The notes beneath the pieces were generated by a model that saw only the letters and a list, made by a program, of their open reading frames with translations, was not told where the DNA came from and made no database searches. Below, piece after piece: positions 43,622 through 52,331 of a DNA stretch of 64,000 bases. Source of the stretch: Pseudooceanicola nanhaiensis (lineage in GTDB: Bacteria; Pseudomonadota; Alphaproteobacteria; Rhodobacterales; Rhodobacteraceae); the NCBI RefSeq assembly GCF_020171315.1, contig NZ_JAIUZP010000010.1:143938-207937 (forward strand), in the 5' to 3' direction. Every line of letters starts with the position of its first letter. The first letter of the stretch is position 1. The translations under genes were made by a program, and so were the position numbers.

Positions 43622-44404
43622 TTGACGTTGGAGCAGCACAGGCAGCAATCCGTTATGCAATGGCCCGGCGTCGCCGGGAAGACCGCGCTTGTCACCGGGG
43701 CCTCGTCCGGGCTTGGGGCGCATTTCGCCGCTCTGCTGGCCGGGCAGGGGGCGCATGTGATCGCCGCCGCCCGCCGGGAGGATCGGGTCGCGGCGCTCTG
43801 CGACCGGATCGCGGCGCAGGGCGGTTCGGCCGAGGCGATGGCGCTGGACGTCGCCGACCCGCAGGCCGTCGCGGCGGCGCTCACCGGCACGCCCATCGAC
43901 ATCGTGGTGAACAACGCGGGCGTCTCGACCTCGGCCCCGGCGCTGGAGCATGACGCGGCCACCATCGACCGGATCATCGACACCAACCTCAAGGGCGTCT
44001 TTCACGTCGCAAGGGAGGCGGCCTCAGGCATGATCGCGCGCGGCAGTGGCGGGGTGATCGTCAATGTCGCCTCGATCCTCGCATCGCGGGTGGCGGGGCA
44101 TGTGTCGGCCTATGCGGCCTCGAAGGGCGGCGTGCTGCAGCTGACCCGGGCGCTGGCGCTGGAATGGGCGCGCCATGGCATCCGCGTGAACGCGCTCTGC
44201 CCCGGCTACATCGAGACCGAGATCAACAGCGCCTTCTTCAAGACCGAGGCCGGGCAGGCGCTGATCCGCCGGGTGCCGCAGCGCCGTCTGGGGCAGGCCG
44301 AGGACCTCGACGGGCCGCTGATGCTGCTGGTCTCCGACATGGGGCGCTTCATGACCGGCGCCGACATCGCCGCCGATGGCGGCCACCTCGTTTCTTCGCT
44401 CTGA
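43622..44404 (+). CDS. Short-chain dehydrogenase/reductase
   Basis: 260 residues. The TTG at 43622 is preferred because AGGAGGGGAGG stands just before it; ATG 43655 would be the alternative. Classical SDR: TGASSGLG cofactor loop near residue 26, NNAGVS, catalytic Ser and YAASK (Tyr and Lys present), then CPGYIETE. It probably oxidises a hydroxyacyl-CoA or similar, since an acyl-CoA dehydrogenase follows 8 bp later under the same promoter. Confidence 0.88.
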   Translation: MTLEQHRQQSVMQWPGVAGKTALVTGASSGLGAHFAALLAGQGAHVIAAARREDRVAALCDRIAAQGGSAEAMALDVADPQAVAAALTGTPIDIVVNNAGVSTSAPALEHDAATIDRIIDTNLKGVFHVAREAASGMIARGSGGVIVNVASILASRVAGHVSAYAASKGGVLQLTRALALEWARHGIRVNALCPGYIETEINSAFFKTEAGQALIRRVPQRRLGQAEDLDGPLMLLVSDMGRFMTGADIAADGGHLVSSL

Positions 44405-44412
44405 GGACTGAC

Positions 44413-45624
44413 ATGGATTTCAATATTTCCCCCCGCGTCGAGGATTTCCGCGCCCGGATCGCCGCCTTCGTCGAACGCGAACTGCTGCCCGCCGAGGAAG
44501 ACCGCGCGAACTACGACGCTCATGAGAACGTGCGTACGGATGTGCTTGAGACCCTGCGGGCCAAGGCCCGGGCCGAGGGGCTCTGGTGCCTGCAACTGAA
44601 GCCCGAGACCGGGGGGCAGGGGCTCGACAAGGTCGGCATGGCGGTCTGCTACGAGGAAATGAACCGCTCGATCTTCGGGCCGGTGGTCTTCAACTCGGCC
44701 GCCCCCGACGATGGCAACATGATGGTGCTGGAACAGGCCGGGACCCCGGCGCAGAAGGAACGCTGGCTGCAACCGATCGTGCAGGGCAAGGTCCGCTCCG
44801 CCTTTGCCATGACGGAACCGCACCCCGGCTCCGGCTCCGACCCGGCGGGCATGATGATCACCACGGCCAGGCGGGACGGCGACAAGTATATCGTGCGGGG
44901 CCGCAAGTGGTTCATCACCGGGGCCGAGGACGCACAGCACTTCATCCTCGTGGCCCGCACCTCGGACGATCCGCGCAAGGGGCTTTCGGCCCTGCTCTTT
45001 GACGGCGACACGCCCGGTTGGCGGATCGAACGGCGCATTCCGATCATGGGGCCGGAGGAACACGGCGGCCATTGCGAACTGCTGTTCGAGGACATGGAGA
45101 TCCCGGCGGAGAACCTGCTGCTGAACGAGGGCGACGGCCTGAAGGTCACGCAGATGCGCCTTGGCCCCGCGCGGCTGACCCATTGCATGCGGTGGCTGGG
45201 CCTCTCCAAGCGCTGCGTCGAGATCGCCACGACCTATGCCAACGAGCGCTTCGCCTTTGGCGAGCGGCTGGCGGACCGCGAGAGCATCAAGCTGATGCTG
45301 GGCGATCTGGCGATGCAGATCGAGGTCGGTCGCCTGCTGGTGATGAAGGCAGCCTGGGAGTTGGACCAGGGCAGTTTTGCCCGCAAGGAAGTCTCGATGG
45401 CCAAGGTCCATGTGGCCAATGTCCTGCACAAGGCCGCCGATACGGCGATCCAGATCAACGGGGCGCGGGGCTATTCCAAGGACACGCCGCTGGAGTGGAT
45501 TTACCGCTACGCCCGGCAGGCGCGGCTCGTGGACGGGGCGGACGAGGTGCACAAGATGGTGCTGGACCGGACGCTGGCCGCAGAAGGCCGCGATTTCTGG
45601 AAGTGGGACGTCACCGGGGCGTGA
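44413..45624 (+). CDS. Acyl-CoA dehydrogenase, ACAD10/11-like
   Basis: 403 residues. N-terminal helical domain starts FNISPRVEDFRARIAAFVER; the FAD site has FAMTEPHPGSGSDPAGM and RKWFITGAEDAQHFILVART; the C-terminal helices contain QINGARGYSKDTPLEWIYRY and LVDGADEVHK. The usual catalytic Glu or Asp position falls near GADE. It introduces an alpha-beta double bond into an acyl-CoA. Operon partner of the SDR; the pathway's other enzymes are not here. Confidence 0.9.
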   Translation: MDFNISPRVEDFRARIAAFVERELLPAEEDRANYDAHENVRTDVLETLRAKARAEGLWCLQLKPETGGQGLDKVGMAVCYEEMNRSIFGPVVFNSAAPDDGNMMVLEQAGTPAQKERWLQPIVQGKVRSAFAMTEPHPGSGSDPAGMMITTARRDGDKYIVRGRKWFITGAEDAQHFILVARTSDDPRKGLSALLFDGDTPGWRIERRIPIMGPEEHGGHCELLFEDMEIPAENLLLNEGDGLKVTQMRLGPARLTHCMRWLGLSKRCVEIATTYANERFAFGERLADRESIKLMLGDLAMQIEVGRLLVMKAAWELDQGSFARKEVSMAKVHVANVLHKAADTAIQINGARGYSKDTPLEWIYRYARQARLVDGADEVHKMVLDRTLAAEGRDFWKWDVTGA

Positions 45625-46008
45625 TCCCGCCCGGGAACTGCGCGCAATGCACGAGACGCCAAAACGCAATGGCCCTCTGCCGTAGGGAGACAGAGGGACC
45701 ATCCTGGGTGTGTGCAAGGACGGGCTTGGGAGCAGGCACAAGTCCTACGTGGTTCACCATCCCGGCACGCGATATTGGGGCTTCTACTAGGTGGGCAATC
45801 CTTTCCTGATTGAGATCCGGTTCGCGTGGGGGCGGGTTGGATACAACTCCAGCGCTAGGGACGCTGGCCGCCCAAAGCTACATCGCGCGGCGGCTCTGGA
45901 ACCACGTCAAAGGTTGGAAATTCCAGGAAATTCCTTTTAATTTCAAATTATATCAATAGATTGCTTTCTCGGATTGTCGGGGTGTGTCGGATTGGAAAGG
46001 CCGCGAAT
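45625..46008. other. 384-bp region with hairpin and AT-rich promoter-like end
   Basis: No convincing gene. CCCTCTG (45673-45679) pairs with CAGAGGG (45691-45697) and may end the ACAD transcript. CCAGCG/CGCTGG flank 45849-45867. The last 60 bp are AT-rich, with GGAAATTCC repeated twice near 45916-45934 and TATATCAAT near 45950, probably the promoter of the next gene. Confidence 0.5.
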
Positions 46009-46917
46009 TTGAAACAATCATTCGCACAGAAGTTGATTTTCACGGCGGCGGCCCTCAATTGCGCCACGCGCAAAGACCTTTGCGCGCGATTTCGGGCCGT
46101 GAACCCGGCGACCGAATTCGAATTGGAACGCAGCTACAAATGGCTTCAGGGTAAGGCGCTGCCGCGCTCGAACACGATTTACGAGGATTGGGCCTCGCTT
46201 CTGGGCAGCGACAAGTCCGGCGCATGGATCGCCGGCTCCTCGGTCGAGGCCTTCGTGGACGAACTCTGCACGCTCTTCTCGGTCGAGCGGGAGGAACTGG
46301 CCGCGCGGGCGGGCGAGTTCTCGGGCAGCCGGGGGCTGCTGGACCAGAAGACAGAGCTGTCCGAGGATCCGGTCTGCGGTACCTTCGTCGGATTTTCCTG
46401 GGCCTGGTCGCCGCACAGGCAGGGCCAGTTGATCCAGGCCCGGATGCGGGTCTCGCAGAAGACGCGCCGCGCGCTTGAAATGGACTATCGCGAGGACCTG
46501 CCCGAGGGCGGCGTGGTCTTTGCCGGGGGCGTGCACTGCGATGGCTCGCTCCTGCAATGCACGCTGAAACCAGCCGGCGGGCGCGCGCGCGAACAGATGG
46601 CGATGACACTCCTTATCCCGGGCCGTCCGGTCAGCGTCATGTGCGGGCGGTTGCAGGGGGCGATCCTTGCCGGTCCCTTCATTCGCCCGGCCAGCACGCG
46701 GATCGTGTTCATCCGCTGCGAGGCGGAGCGGGGCGGGCCTCTCGGCGCTTGTTACCTGCCTGCCTCCGCCGCGGCGATCGACGCGGAGCTGCAGGCCTGC
46801 CTGTCGCGCCCGACCGGGGGATTGGGCGAGGGCATCTTCCGCTTCCTGACGTCGCATTCCGGCGGCCCTGCCGACCAGATCACCGGCGAGGACCTTGCCG
46901 GGCTGATGGTGGCCTGA
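46009..46917 (+). CDS. Conserved-looking hypothetical protein with HTH-like N-terminus
   Basis: 302 residues from TTG 46009, preceded by GGAAAGG; upstream TTG 45961 or GTG 45982 are possible. The first 65 residues (KQSFAQKLIFTAAALNCATR, DLCARFRAVNPATEFELERS, YKWLQGKALPRSNTIYEDWA) look like a lambda-repressor-type helical bundle. The helix YKWLQGKALPRS is placed like a recognition helix. The remainder is mixed alpha/beta with FVGFSWAWSPHRQGQLIQAR and a strand-rich part. I do not recognise a named domain. A transcriptional or sensing role is a guess. It is monocistronic and converges with the LysR gene. Confidence 0.6.
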   Translation: MKQSFAQKLIFTAAALNCATRKDLCARFRAVNPATEFELERSYKWLQGKALPRSNTIYEDWASLLGSDKSGAWIAGSSVEAFVDELCTLFSVEREELAARAGEFSGSRGLLDQKTELSEDPVCGTFVGFSWAWSPHRQGQLIQARMRVSQKTRRALEMDYREDLPEGGVVFAGGVHCDGSLLQCTLKPAGGRAREQMAMTLLIPGRPVSVMCGRLQGAILAGPFIRPASTRIVFIRCEAERGGPLGACYLPASAAAIDAELQACLSRPTGGLGEGIFRFLTSHSGGPADQITGEDLAGLMVA

Positions 46918-46941
46918 TCGCGGGACGCAGCCGCAGGCGGC

Positions 46942-47847
46942 TCAGGCTGACGTGGCAGGGGCCTGACGGGTAAAGCGGCGCAGCACGTCGAAGAAGTTCA
47001 GGACATGGGGCCGCCGGTTGTCGAGCCGGGCATGGATCGTCAGCCGCGTGCCGGGGTTCTGCCCGGTGAAGGGGCGGAAGGCCACGCCGGGGCGGCTGAC
47101 CTGGCTGACGCTGCGCGGCACGATCGAGAGGCCAACCCCGACCGAGACCAGCGAGATCGCGGTCTGGTAATCCTGCGCAAAGGCCTGATTGCGCGGGGTG
47201 AACCCGTTGAGCGCGCAGCATTGCAGCACATCGTCGGCAAAGCTGGGCCGGGGGCGGCGGGGATAGAGCACGAAGGTCTCGGCCTCCAGCTCGGGCAGGG
47301 GGATGACGGCGGAGCGGGTGGCGAGCGGGGAATTGTCCGGCAGCGCCAGCATGAGCGGCTCCTCGATCAGCAGGACCGAGCGCAGGTCCTCGATCTTCAG
47401 CGCCGGGCGGGCGACCGCGATGTCAATGTCCTGCTGGACGAGGGCGCGCTCCAACTCGGCGTTGTTCATGGCCGCGAGCGAGAGGTCCACGTCCGGGTAA
47501 TGCGAGCGGTAGGATTTGATCAGCGTGGGCAGCGGCCCGTGGGTGGCGGAGCCGACGAAGGCGATCCGCAGCCGTCCCGCGCCGCCCTGACCGATCAGCC
47601 GCGCCTCGCGATAGGCGCTGTCGAGCCGGTCAACGAGGTCGCGCGCCCGTTCGAGGAAGACCTCGCCCGCCTGCGTCAGGCGGATCTGGCTGCGCGACCG
47701 GTCGAAGAGCTGCGCGCCGATGTCCTTCTCCAGCGCCGCGATCTGGCGGCTGAGCGGGGGCTGGGCCATGTCCAGCCGGGCGGCGGCGCGGCCGAAGTGG
47801 CGTTCTTCGGCCACGGCGATGAAGTATTTCAGCCGTTTGAGTTCCAA
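46942..47847 (-). CDS. LysR-family regulator, CatR/BenM-like
   Basis: 301 residues from TTG 47847 (LELKRLKYFIAVAEERHFGR). The HTH AAARLDMAQPPLSRQIAALE is the form seen in CatR, CatM and BenM. The effector domain has RLRIAFVGSATHGPLPTLIK and VGLSIVPRSVSQVSRPGV. It is the last gene of the leftward ortho-cleavage cluster, 47 bp after the hydrolase. An ATAC-N7-GTAT site in the dioxygenase promoter fits this regulator type; muconate is the expected inducer by analogy. Confidence 0.86.
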   Translation of the reverse strand: MELKRLKYFIAVAEERHFGRAAARLDMAQPPLSRQIAALEKDIGAQLFDRSRSQIRLTQAGEVFLERARDLVDRLDSAYREARLIGQGGAGRLRIAFVGSATHGPLPTLIKSYRSHYPDVDLSLAAMNNAELERALVQQDIDIAVARPALKIEDLRSVLLIEEPLMLALPDNSPLATRSAVIPLPELEAETFVLYPRRPRPSFADDVLQCCALNGFTPRNQAFAQDYQTAISLVSVGVGLSIVPRSVSQVSRPGVAFRPFTGQNPGTRLTIHARLDNRRPHVLNFFDVLRRFTRQAPATSA

Positions 47848-47894
47848 GGCGTGTCTTTCAGGCAGCCGGGGGCGGGCCCCCGGCGCGCCCGGCC

Positions 47895-48734
47895 TCAGGC
47901 CATCTTGGCCAGTGCCTCGACGAAGTAGGGGCGGAAGCCCTCGGGGTTCTCGCTCATCGGAAAATGACCGATGCCGGGCATGACGGCAAGCGTTGCCCCG
48001 GGGATCGCATCGGCGGTGCGCTTGGCGTCCTCGGGGGTGCAGGTCATGTCGTATTCGCCCACCATGATGTGGACCGGCTTGGCCGATGTGTCGATGCCAC
48101 CCAGCTTGCCCACAAGGCTGTCGTCCCGTGTGTAGAAGCTGAGATCGCCCCTGAAGACGCCCGGACCGGACTGCATGAACATCCACTGGGTGTTCCAGCG
48201 TTCCGCCTCGGGGCCCTGCGGTGCGATATTGGCCGAGACGAGCGCCGCGCCCATTTCGCCGCCATGGGCGTCGGGGCGGTGGAACCAGTCGATGTCGTAC
48301 CATGCGGGCTGGAAGTCGCTCGCCTCGATCGCGATGAAGCCCTTGAAGGGCGCGGGATGGTTCAGCGCCAGCTGCAGCGCGATCCGCCCGCCCATGGAGC
48401 AGCCCGCATAGACCGGGTTCTCCAGCTCCAGCGCGGCGACCATGGCCAGCACCACCTCGATGTAGAAGTCGGTGGTCAGCTGGTATTCCTCGGTCTGCCA
48501 GCCCTCGGGGGGCAGGGACTTGCCGTGCCACGGCATGTCCACGGCGATGATCCTGTGACGCGCCGTGATCTCGGCGTCGTTCATGATGTGGCGCCACTGG
48601 CGGGTGTCGGCGCCCGCGGTGTGGAAGCAGATCACCGGCTGACCCTGTCCCGCCTCTTCGAAGTAGATGCGATGGGGGCGGCCGCCGGCGGTGATCGTCA
48701 CGTAACGGCCCGTGATGGGTTCAAACGCGCTCAT
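47895..48734 (-). CDS. Alpha/beta hydrolase, possible enol-lactonase
   Basis: 279 residues. The nucleophile elbow is GCSMGG (Ser near residue 114) instead of GxSxG with a small residue, and the acid and base fit AVDMPWHGKS / GEYDMTC and GIGHFPM. HTAGADTRQWRH is the oxyanion region. Its place in a catechol ortho-cleavage cluster suggests hydrolysis of muconolactone-derived enol-lactone (PcaD-like), but other MhpC-type hydrolases look alike. Its start overlaps the stop of the small gene before it (ATGA). Confidence 0.8.
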   Translation of the reverse strand: MSAFEPITGRYVTITAGGRPHRIYFEEAGQGQPVICFHTAGADTRQWRHIMNDAEITARHRIIAVDMPWHGKSLPPEGWQTEEYQLTTDFYIEVVLAMVAALELENPVYAGCSMGGRIALQLALNHPAPFKGFIAIEASDFQPAWYDIDWFHRPDAHGGEMGAALVSANIAPQGPEAERWNTQWMFMQSGPGVFRGDLSFYTRDDSLVGKLGGIDTSAKPVHIMVGEYDMTCTPEDAKRTADAIPGATLAVMPGIGHFPMSENPEGFRPYFVEALAKMA

Positions 48735-49117
48735 GCCTGCACCTCCCGGCCGAGGGCCATGAATTCCTTGAAGAACCGCAGGTTCTTGACCAGCACGAGG
48801 ATGTCGCCCTCGATGCTGCCGCGGCCCGTTTTCACGAAGCCGAAGATGTCGTGGAAACCTGCCTCGGGGATCGGTTGCCAGAATTTCTCCAGCGCCTCGG
48901 CATCGACCCGGATGGCAAAGCGCCACGGGATCTTGCGCGAGGGGCCGGGGGTGATCGTCTCCAGCGCGCCGCGGTGGAAGGTGAGGTAGTACTCGTCCCC
49001 CTGCACCTCGATCAGCACGGTTTCGGAGAAGAGCGCGCCGAGCCGGTGCAGGTGCGCGCGGGTCTCCAGCGCGGCGCCCATAGCCGTGAGGCGCGGCAGC
49101 AGGTCTGCTCTCGCCAT
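48731..49117 (-). CDS. Small protein of the ortho-cleavage cluster, possibly SCP2-like
   Basis: 128 residues, ATG 49117 immediately after the cycloisomerase stop (TGACATG). The pattern VLIEVQGDEYYLTFHRGALE, PWRFAIRVDAEALEKFWQPI and DIFGFVKTGRGSIEGDILVL with a final helix NLRFFKEFMALG resembles an SCP2 sterol-carrier-like fold. In that fold a substrate strand is followed by 'GDxxxxxxN...F'. No catalytic residues can be named. It does not correspond to any classical cat gene: catC (muconolactone isomerase) is about 95 residues and differs. Its coupling on both sides says it matters to the pathway. Confidence 0.62.
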   Translation of the reverse strand: MARADLLPRLTAMGAALETRAHLHRLGALFSETVLIEVQGDEYYLTFHRGALETITPGPSRKIPWRFAIRVDAEALEKFWQPIPEAGFHDIFGFVKTGRGSIEGDILVLVKNLRFFKEFMALGREVQA

Positions 49118-49118
49118 G

Positions 49119-50279
49119 TCAGTCTTTCCTTGCATATTTCTCGATGATCTCGGGATCGGGGGTCACGCCCAGGCCGGGGCCCTCGGGCAGATGCACCTGG
49201 TAGCCCTCGTAGCGCAGGCTGTCCTGCACGAGGTCCTCGACCAGGATCTTGGGCCCGAACTGTTCGGTCCCCCATTCCAGTTTCGGCAGGGTGGCAAAGA
49301 CATGCAGATGCCCCGCCGCACCGATGGAGCTTTCCAGCAGGCAGCCGCCGTACATCTGCACACCCTCTGCCGCCGCGATCCCCGCAACCCGCTTGAGGTT
49401 GTGGAGCGAGCCATGCTTGCAGAGCTTCAGCGACAGCACCGTGCCGGTGGCAGCGCGCACCTCGCGGCTGGCCTCGGCGAGCGTCGAGACGCTTTCATCC
49501 ATCATGATCGGGATCGCCGAGCGCGCCGCGATCCGGGCCGAGGCCCCGGTCTGGCCGGCGGCGATGGGCTGTTCGATCAGGCTGACGCCGAGGTCCTGAA
49601 GCACGGGCAGGTAGCGGATGCACTCCGCCTCGGACCAGCCCTGATTGACGTCCGCCACGATGGTCGTGCTCGAGGGCAGGGCCTTTTGCAGCGCCGCAAG
49701 GCGGGCAAGGTCGGTGGCGGGATCGGCAAAGCCGAGCTTGATCTTGAAGCGCTTGAACCAGCCCCGGTCGAGCATGGCCTGCGCCTCGTCGACCTCCTGC
49801 GCGGCATCGCCCGAGGCAAGCGCCCAGATCGCATCGATTGCCGTGCGCACCGCCCCTCCGAGGAGCACATGCGCGGGCACGTCCAGCGTCTTGCCCAGGG
49901 CATCCAGCAGCGCCATGTCGATGGCGGATTTCGCGGTGTAGTTCCGCTTGGCCGCGCGGTCCATGCGCAGCGTCGCGTCTTCCAGCAGGCAGGCGGGCCG
50001 GCCGATCAGCGCGGGCGCGAGATAGGCGTCGATGTTGGCCTTCATGGCCTCCACGCTCTCCTCGGCCCAGCGGGGGCCGCCGAGGGTGGAGCCTTCGCCG
50101 TAGCCGATGACGCCGTTCTCCAGCGTGACGGTGACGAAGATATAGCCCTGATGGGTGACGCTGGTGTTCGACAGCTTGTGATTGCGGGTGGTCGGGGCCT
50201 CGATGATCCGCGCAGTGATCTGGCGGATGGCGGTCTCGGTCAGGAGATCGCGGGCGAGGGCGCCGGGATGGTTGGTCAT
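49119..50279 (-). CDS. Muconate cycloisomerase-family enzyme (enolase superfamily)
   Basis: 386 residues. N-terminal capping domain starts RQITARIIEAPTTRNHKLSN. The barrel has the KIKLG motif with the catalytic Lys, metal ligands in VADVNQGWSE, IEQPI and MMDES, and the second Lys in LSLKLCKHG. These match the muconate-lactonising subgroup, which turns cis,cis-muconate into muconolactone. Placed between an intradiol dioxygenase and an alpha/beta hydrolase this is the expected reaction. A relative with another acid substrate is possible. Confidence 0.85.
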   Translation of the reverse strand: MTNHPGALARDLLTETAIRQITARIIEAPTTRNHKLSNTSVTHQGYIFVTVTLENGVIGYGEGSTLGGPRWAEESVEAMKANIDAYLAPALIGRPACLLEDATLRMDRAAKRNYTAKSAIDMALLDALGKTLDVPAHVLLGGAVRTAIDAIWALASGDAAQEVDEAQAMLDRGWFKRFKIKLGFADPATDLARLAALQKALPSSTTIVADVNQGWSEAECIRYLPVLQDLGVSLIEQPIAAGQTGASARIAARSAIPIMMDESVSTLAEASREVRAATGTVLSLKLCKHGSLHNLKRVAGIAAAEGVQMYGGCLLESSIGAAGHLHVFATLPKLEWGTEQFGPKILVEDLVQDSLRYEGYQVHLPEGPGLGVTPDPEIIEKYARKD

Positions 50280-50337
50280 GGGCTGCCTCGTGTCGTTGAA
50301 GAGGGCGGCGCGGGGGAGAGCGCGCCGCCCGAGGGGA

Positions 50338-51207
50338 TCATTCCGCGGCGAGGTCGCCCAGCAGAGCGTTGTTGCGGATGACGAAGTCGAAGGTCATGAC
50401 CAGATCGGTGTCGGCGCCCTCGGGGGCCTTGGTCATGGTGCCGATCAGCTCTTCCTTCACGGCAAAGACGCTGTCGTTGTCGAGGTACTCGGTCTCGCTG
50501 TCGTAGATCTGCGAGATCAGGGTCTTGTAGCCGTCCTTCATGATCATGAAGTGGACGTGGCCGGGGCGCATCGGGTGGTGGCCCATGTAGTTCAGCAACT
50601 CGCCCGCCGCGCCGTCATAGGGGATCGGGTAGGGCACGGGGCGGATCGCGACGAACTCGTATGCGCCGTTGGCATCCGTTTCGAAGCGGCCGCGCAGGTT
50701 GAAGTCCGGCTGGTCCGGGTCCTGCTGCTCGTAGAGGCCGTTGGGCGCGTCTTCCCAGACGTCCATGGTGACGCCGGGCACCGGGTTGCCGTCGGTGTCG
50801 CGGATCGTGCCCGACACGCGGACGGTCTCCTGTCCCTCGAAGTCCTTCTGGATGATCGAGGCGCCCTTGGGCAGAACCGGCGGGTTCTCGCGGTAGAACG
50901 GCCCCAGCACGGTCGAGATGGTCTCGTTGTGGGTCGGCTTCTTGTCCAGCATGTCGGCCAGCACTTCGACGCCGAGGATGTCCGAGATCAGGATGAACTC
51001 GTTTCGGCTGTCGTCGGAGATGTCGCCGGCGCGGCGCATCCATTCCATCGCGCCCAGCCATTCATCATAGGTCAGGTCGACCTCTTTCATGAAGGCGTGC
51101 ATATGCTTGAGCGCGCTTTCGAGGATCACGCGGTTGCGCGCGGGAATGTCGTCCGACAGGGCTGCAACGACGGCCTCGGTGATGTTGTCCAGGGTGATGC
51201 TTCTCAT
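50338..51207 (-). CDS. catA: Intradiol ring-cleavage dioxygenase (catechol 1,2-dioxygenase type)
   Basis: 289 residues. The helical N-terminal dimer domain leads into the beta-sandwich. All four non-heme Fe(III) ligands are readable: Tyr in PNGLYEQQ, Tyr in RPVPYPIP, and two His in GHHPMRPGHVHF. NLRGRFETDANGAYEF is typical. It opens catechol to cis,cis-muconate with O2. Hydroxyquinol 1,2-dioxygenases share these features, so the substrate is not fixed, but the adjacent cycloisomerase favours catechol. First gene of the leftward operon, preceded by a LysR-type operator. Confidence 0.87.
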   Translation of the reverse strand: MRSITLDNITEAVVAALSDDIPARNRVILESALKHMHAFMKEVDLTYDEWLGAMEWMRRAGDISDDSRNEFILISDILGVEVLADMLDKKPTHNETISTVLGPFYRENPPVLPKGASIIQKDFEGQETVRVSGTIRDTDGNPVPGVTMDVWEDAPNGLYEQQDPDQPDFNLRGRFETDANGAYEFVAIRPVPYPIPYDGAAGELLNYMGHHPMRPGHVHFMIMKDGYKTLISQIYDSETEYLDNDSVFAVKEELIGTMTKAPEGADTDLVMTFDFVIRNNALLGDLAAE

Positions 51208-51602
51208 GGTGTCCTCCCAAGCGATCTGTTCAGGTTAAATGGGACATGGCGTGATACCTTGCTATGCCTTCATGGGTCTTTCATGATACCGTTTGGGTAT
51301 CAGTGCGCCCCGGCGCAGGGCGATGCGGCGATGCAGGTTGCTGCGCTCGGTCGCCATCCCGAGGATCACGCCGCGATCGGCCCAAGCGCCATAAGTTTCA
51401 GGTTAATCGTTTCGCTCGCGCCGGCGGGTGCCGCGCTTGGCGTCTCGCGCATTGGGGGCCTCCGTCCCTTGCCCTCTCGGGCAGACCGCGACCGCGGAGC
51501 GTGAGGAGACGGCCGGCCCTGAACCACTTTGGGGGCAGGGTCTTCCGGGCGCGTAGGGGGGCGGCGCGCGTGGTTAGGCGCGCCGGGCTTCAGCGTGGCC
51601 GA
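51208..51602. other. 395-bp promoter region of the ortho-cleavage operon
   Basis: Contains the LysR-type operator described at 51254-51302. The remainder, 51303-51602, lies after the hydratase gene's 3' end. It is GC-rich with no supported gene, and I see no clear terminator for the hydratase. Confidence 0.6.
51254..51302 (-). promoter_or_regulatory. CatM/BenM-type operator upstream of catA
   Basis: TGATACC (51284-51290) and GGTATCA (51296-51302) form a perfect inverted repeat; inside it is ATAC-N7-GTAT (51286-51300), the recognised CatM/BenM recognition motif. A second, degraded site starts with ATAC at 51254, exactly 32 bp (three helical turns) closer to catA. This recognition-plus-activation layout is standard for LysR activators. 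Distance to the catA start is about 80 bp for the strong site. Confidence 0.72.
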
Positions 51603-52331
51603 TCAGTCGATGGTGATCGCTGCGGTCCCGAGGGTTTCGATCCGGGTCAGCACCTCGGTTCCCTTGTCGAACCATGGCACGCCGCAGAGCGAGCCGGTGA
51701 TGACCATCTGGCCCGGTTCCAGCGTCAGCCCCAGGTCGGCCATCGTCCGCAGGCAGCGGCGCAGGCTGGTCAGTGCCGAGCCGCCGGGCACGGTGACCTC
51801 GCCCTCCACCACGACCGTGGAATTGGCGGTCATGTGCACGGTGACCGTGCCGAAATCGCTGCCGTCCCAGCTGTCGGGCGCGGTGCCGCGCACCAGCCCT
51901 TCGTTCAGCTGGAAATCCGCGAGCTTCAGCACAGGGTCCTGCGCGAGGGGGCCGGTCAGCCGGGTGTCCACCAGTTCCAGCGCGACGCGGGGGCGGAAGT
52001 ATTCCTCCAGCGCGTCAGGGATGCCGGTGCCGGGCAGCGCGGAGAGGAGTTCGAAGCCGACTTCCAGCTCCACCGCCAGCCGATCCCGTGCCGTGACGCG
52101 GGAGCCGGTGTCATAGGTGCGGGCCTGCGGGATCGCGGCGAAGGTCACGACCTCCTCGTCCTGCGCGCCGATCTTGTAGCCCGCGACCGGGCCCAGCGTC
52201 TCCATCACCGCGCCCTGCAGCGCGCGCGCCTCGGCCCGGGTGGCGGGCAGGTCCATGCCCTCGGGATCGAAGCGGCCACGCGCCCTGTGCGCCTCGATGA
52301 GGGCCTGGGTGAACTGCGTCAAATCCGTCAT
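51603..52331 (-). CDS. 2-keto-4-pentenoate hydratase-like (FAH-superfamily) protein
   Basis: 242 residues. The MhpD/hydratase-decarboxylase pattern includes RFDPEGMDLPATRAEARALQ, GPVAGYKIGAQ, LAVELEVGFEL with the metal-binding Glu pair, and MVITGSLCGVPWF. Family members hydrate 2-hydroxypenta-2,4-dienoate in meta-cleavage pathways. Here it lies upstream of an ortho-cleavage operon on the same strand, so its substrate may differ. It has its own promoter region shared with the divergent PQQ-type dehydrogenase gene. Confidence 0.78.
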   Translation of the reverse strand: MTDLTQFTQALIEAHRARGRFDPEGMDLPATRAEARALQGAVMETLGPVAGYKIGAQDEEVVTFAAIPQARTYDTGSRVTARDRLAVELEVGFELLSALPGTGIPDALEEYFRPRVALELVDTRLTGPLAQDPVLKLADFQLNEGLVRGTAPDSWDGSDFGTVTVHMTANSTVVVEGEVTVPGGSALTSLRRCLRTMADLGLTLEPGQMVITGSLCGVPWFDKGTEVLTRIETLGTAAITID

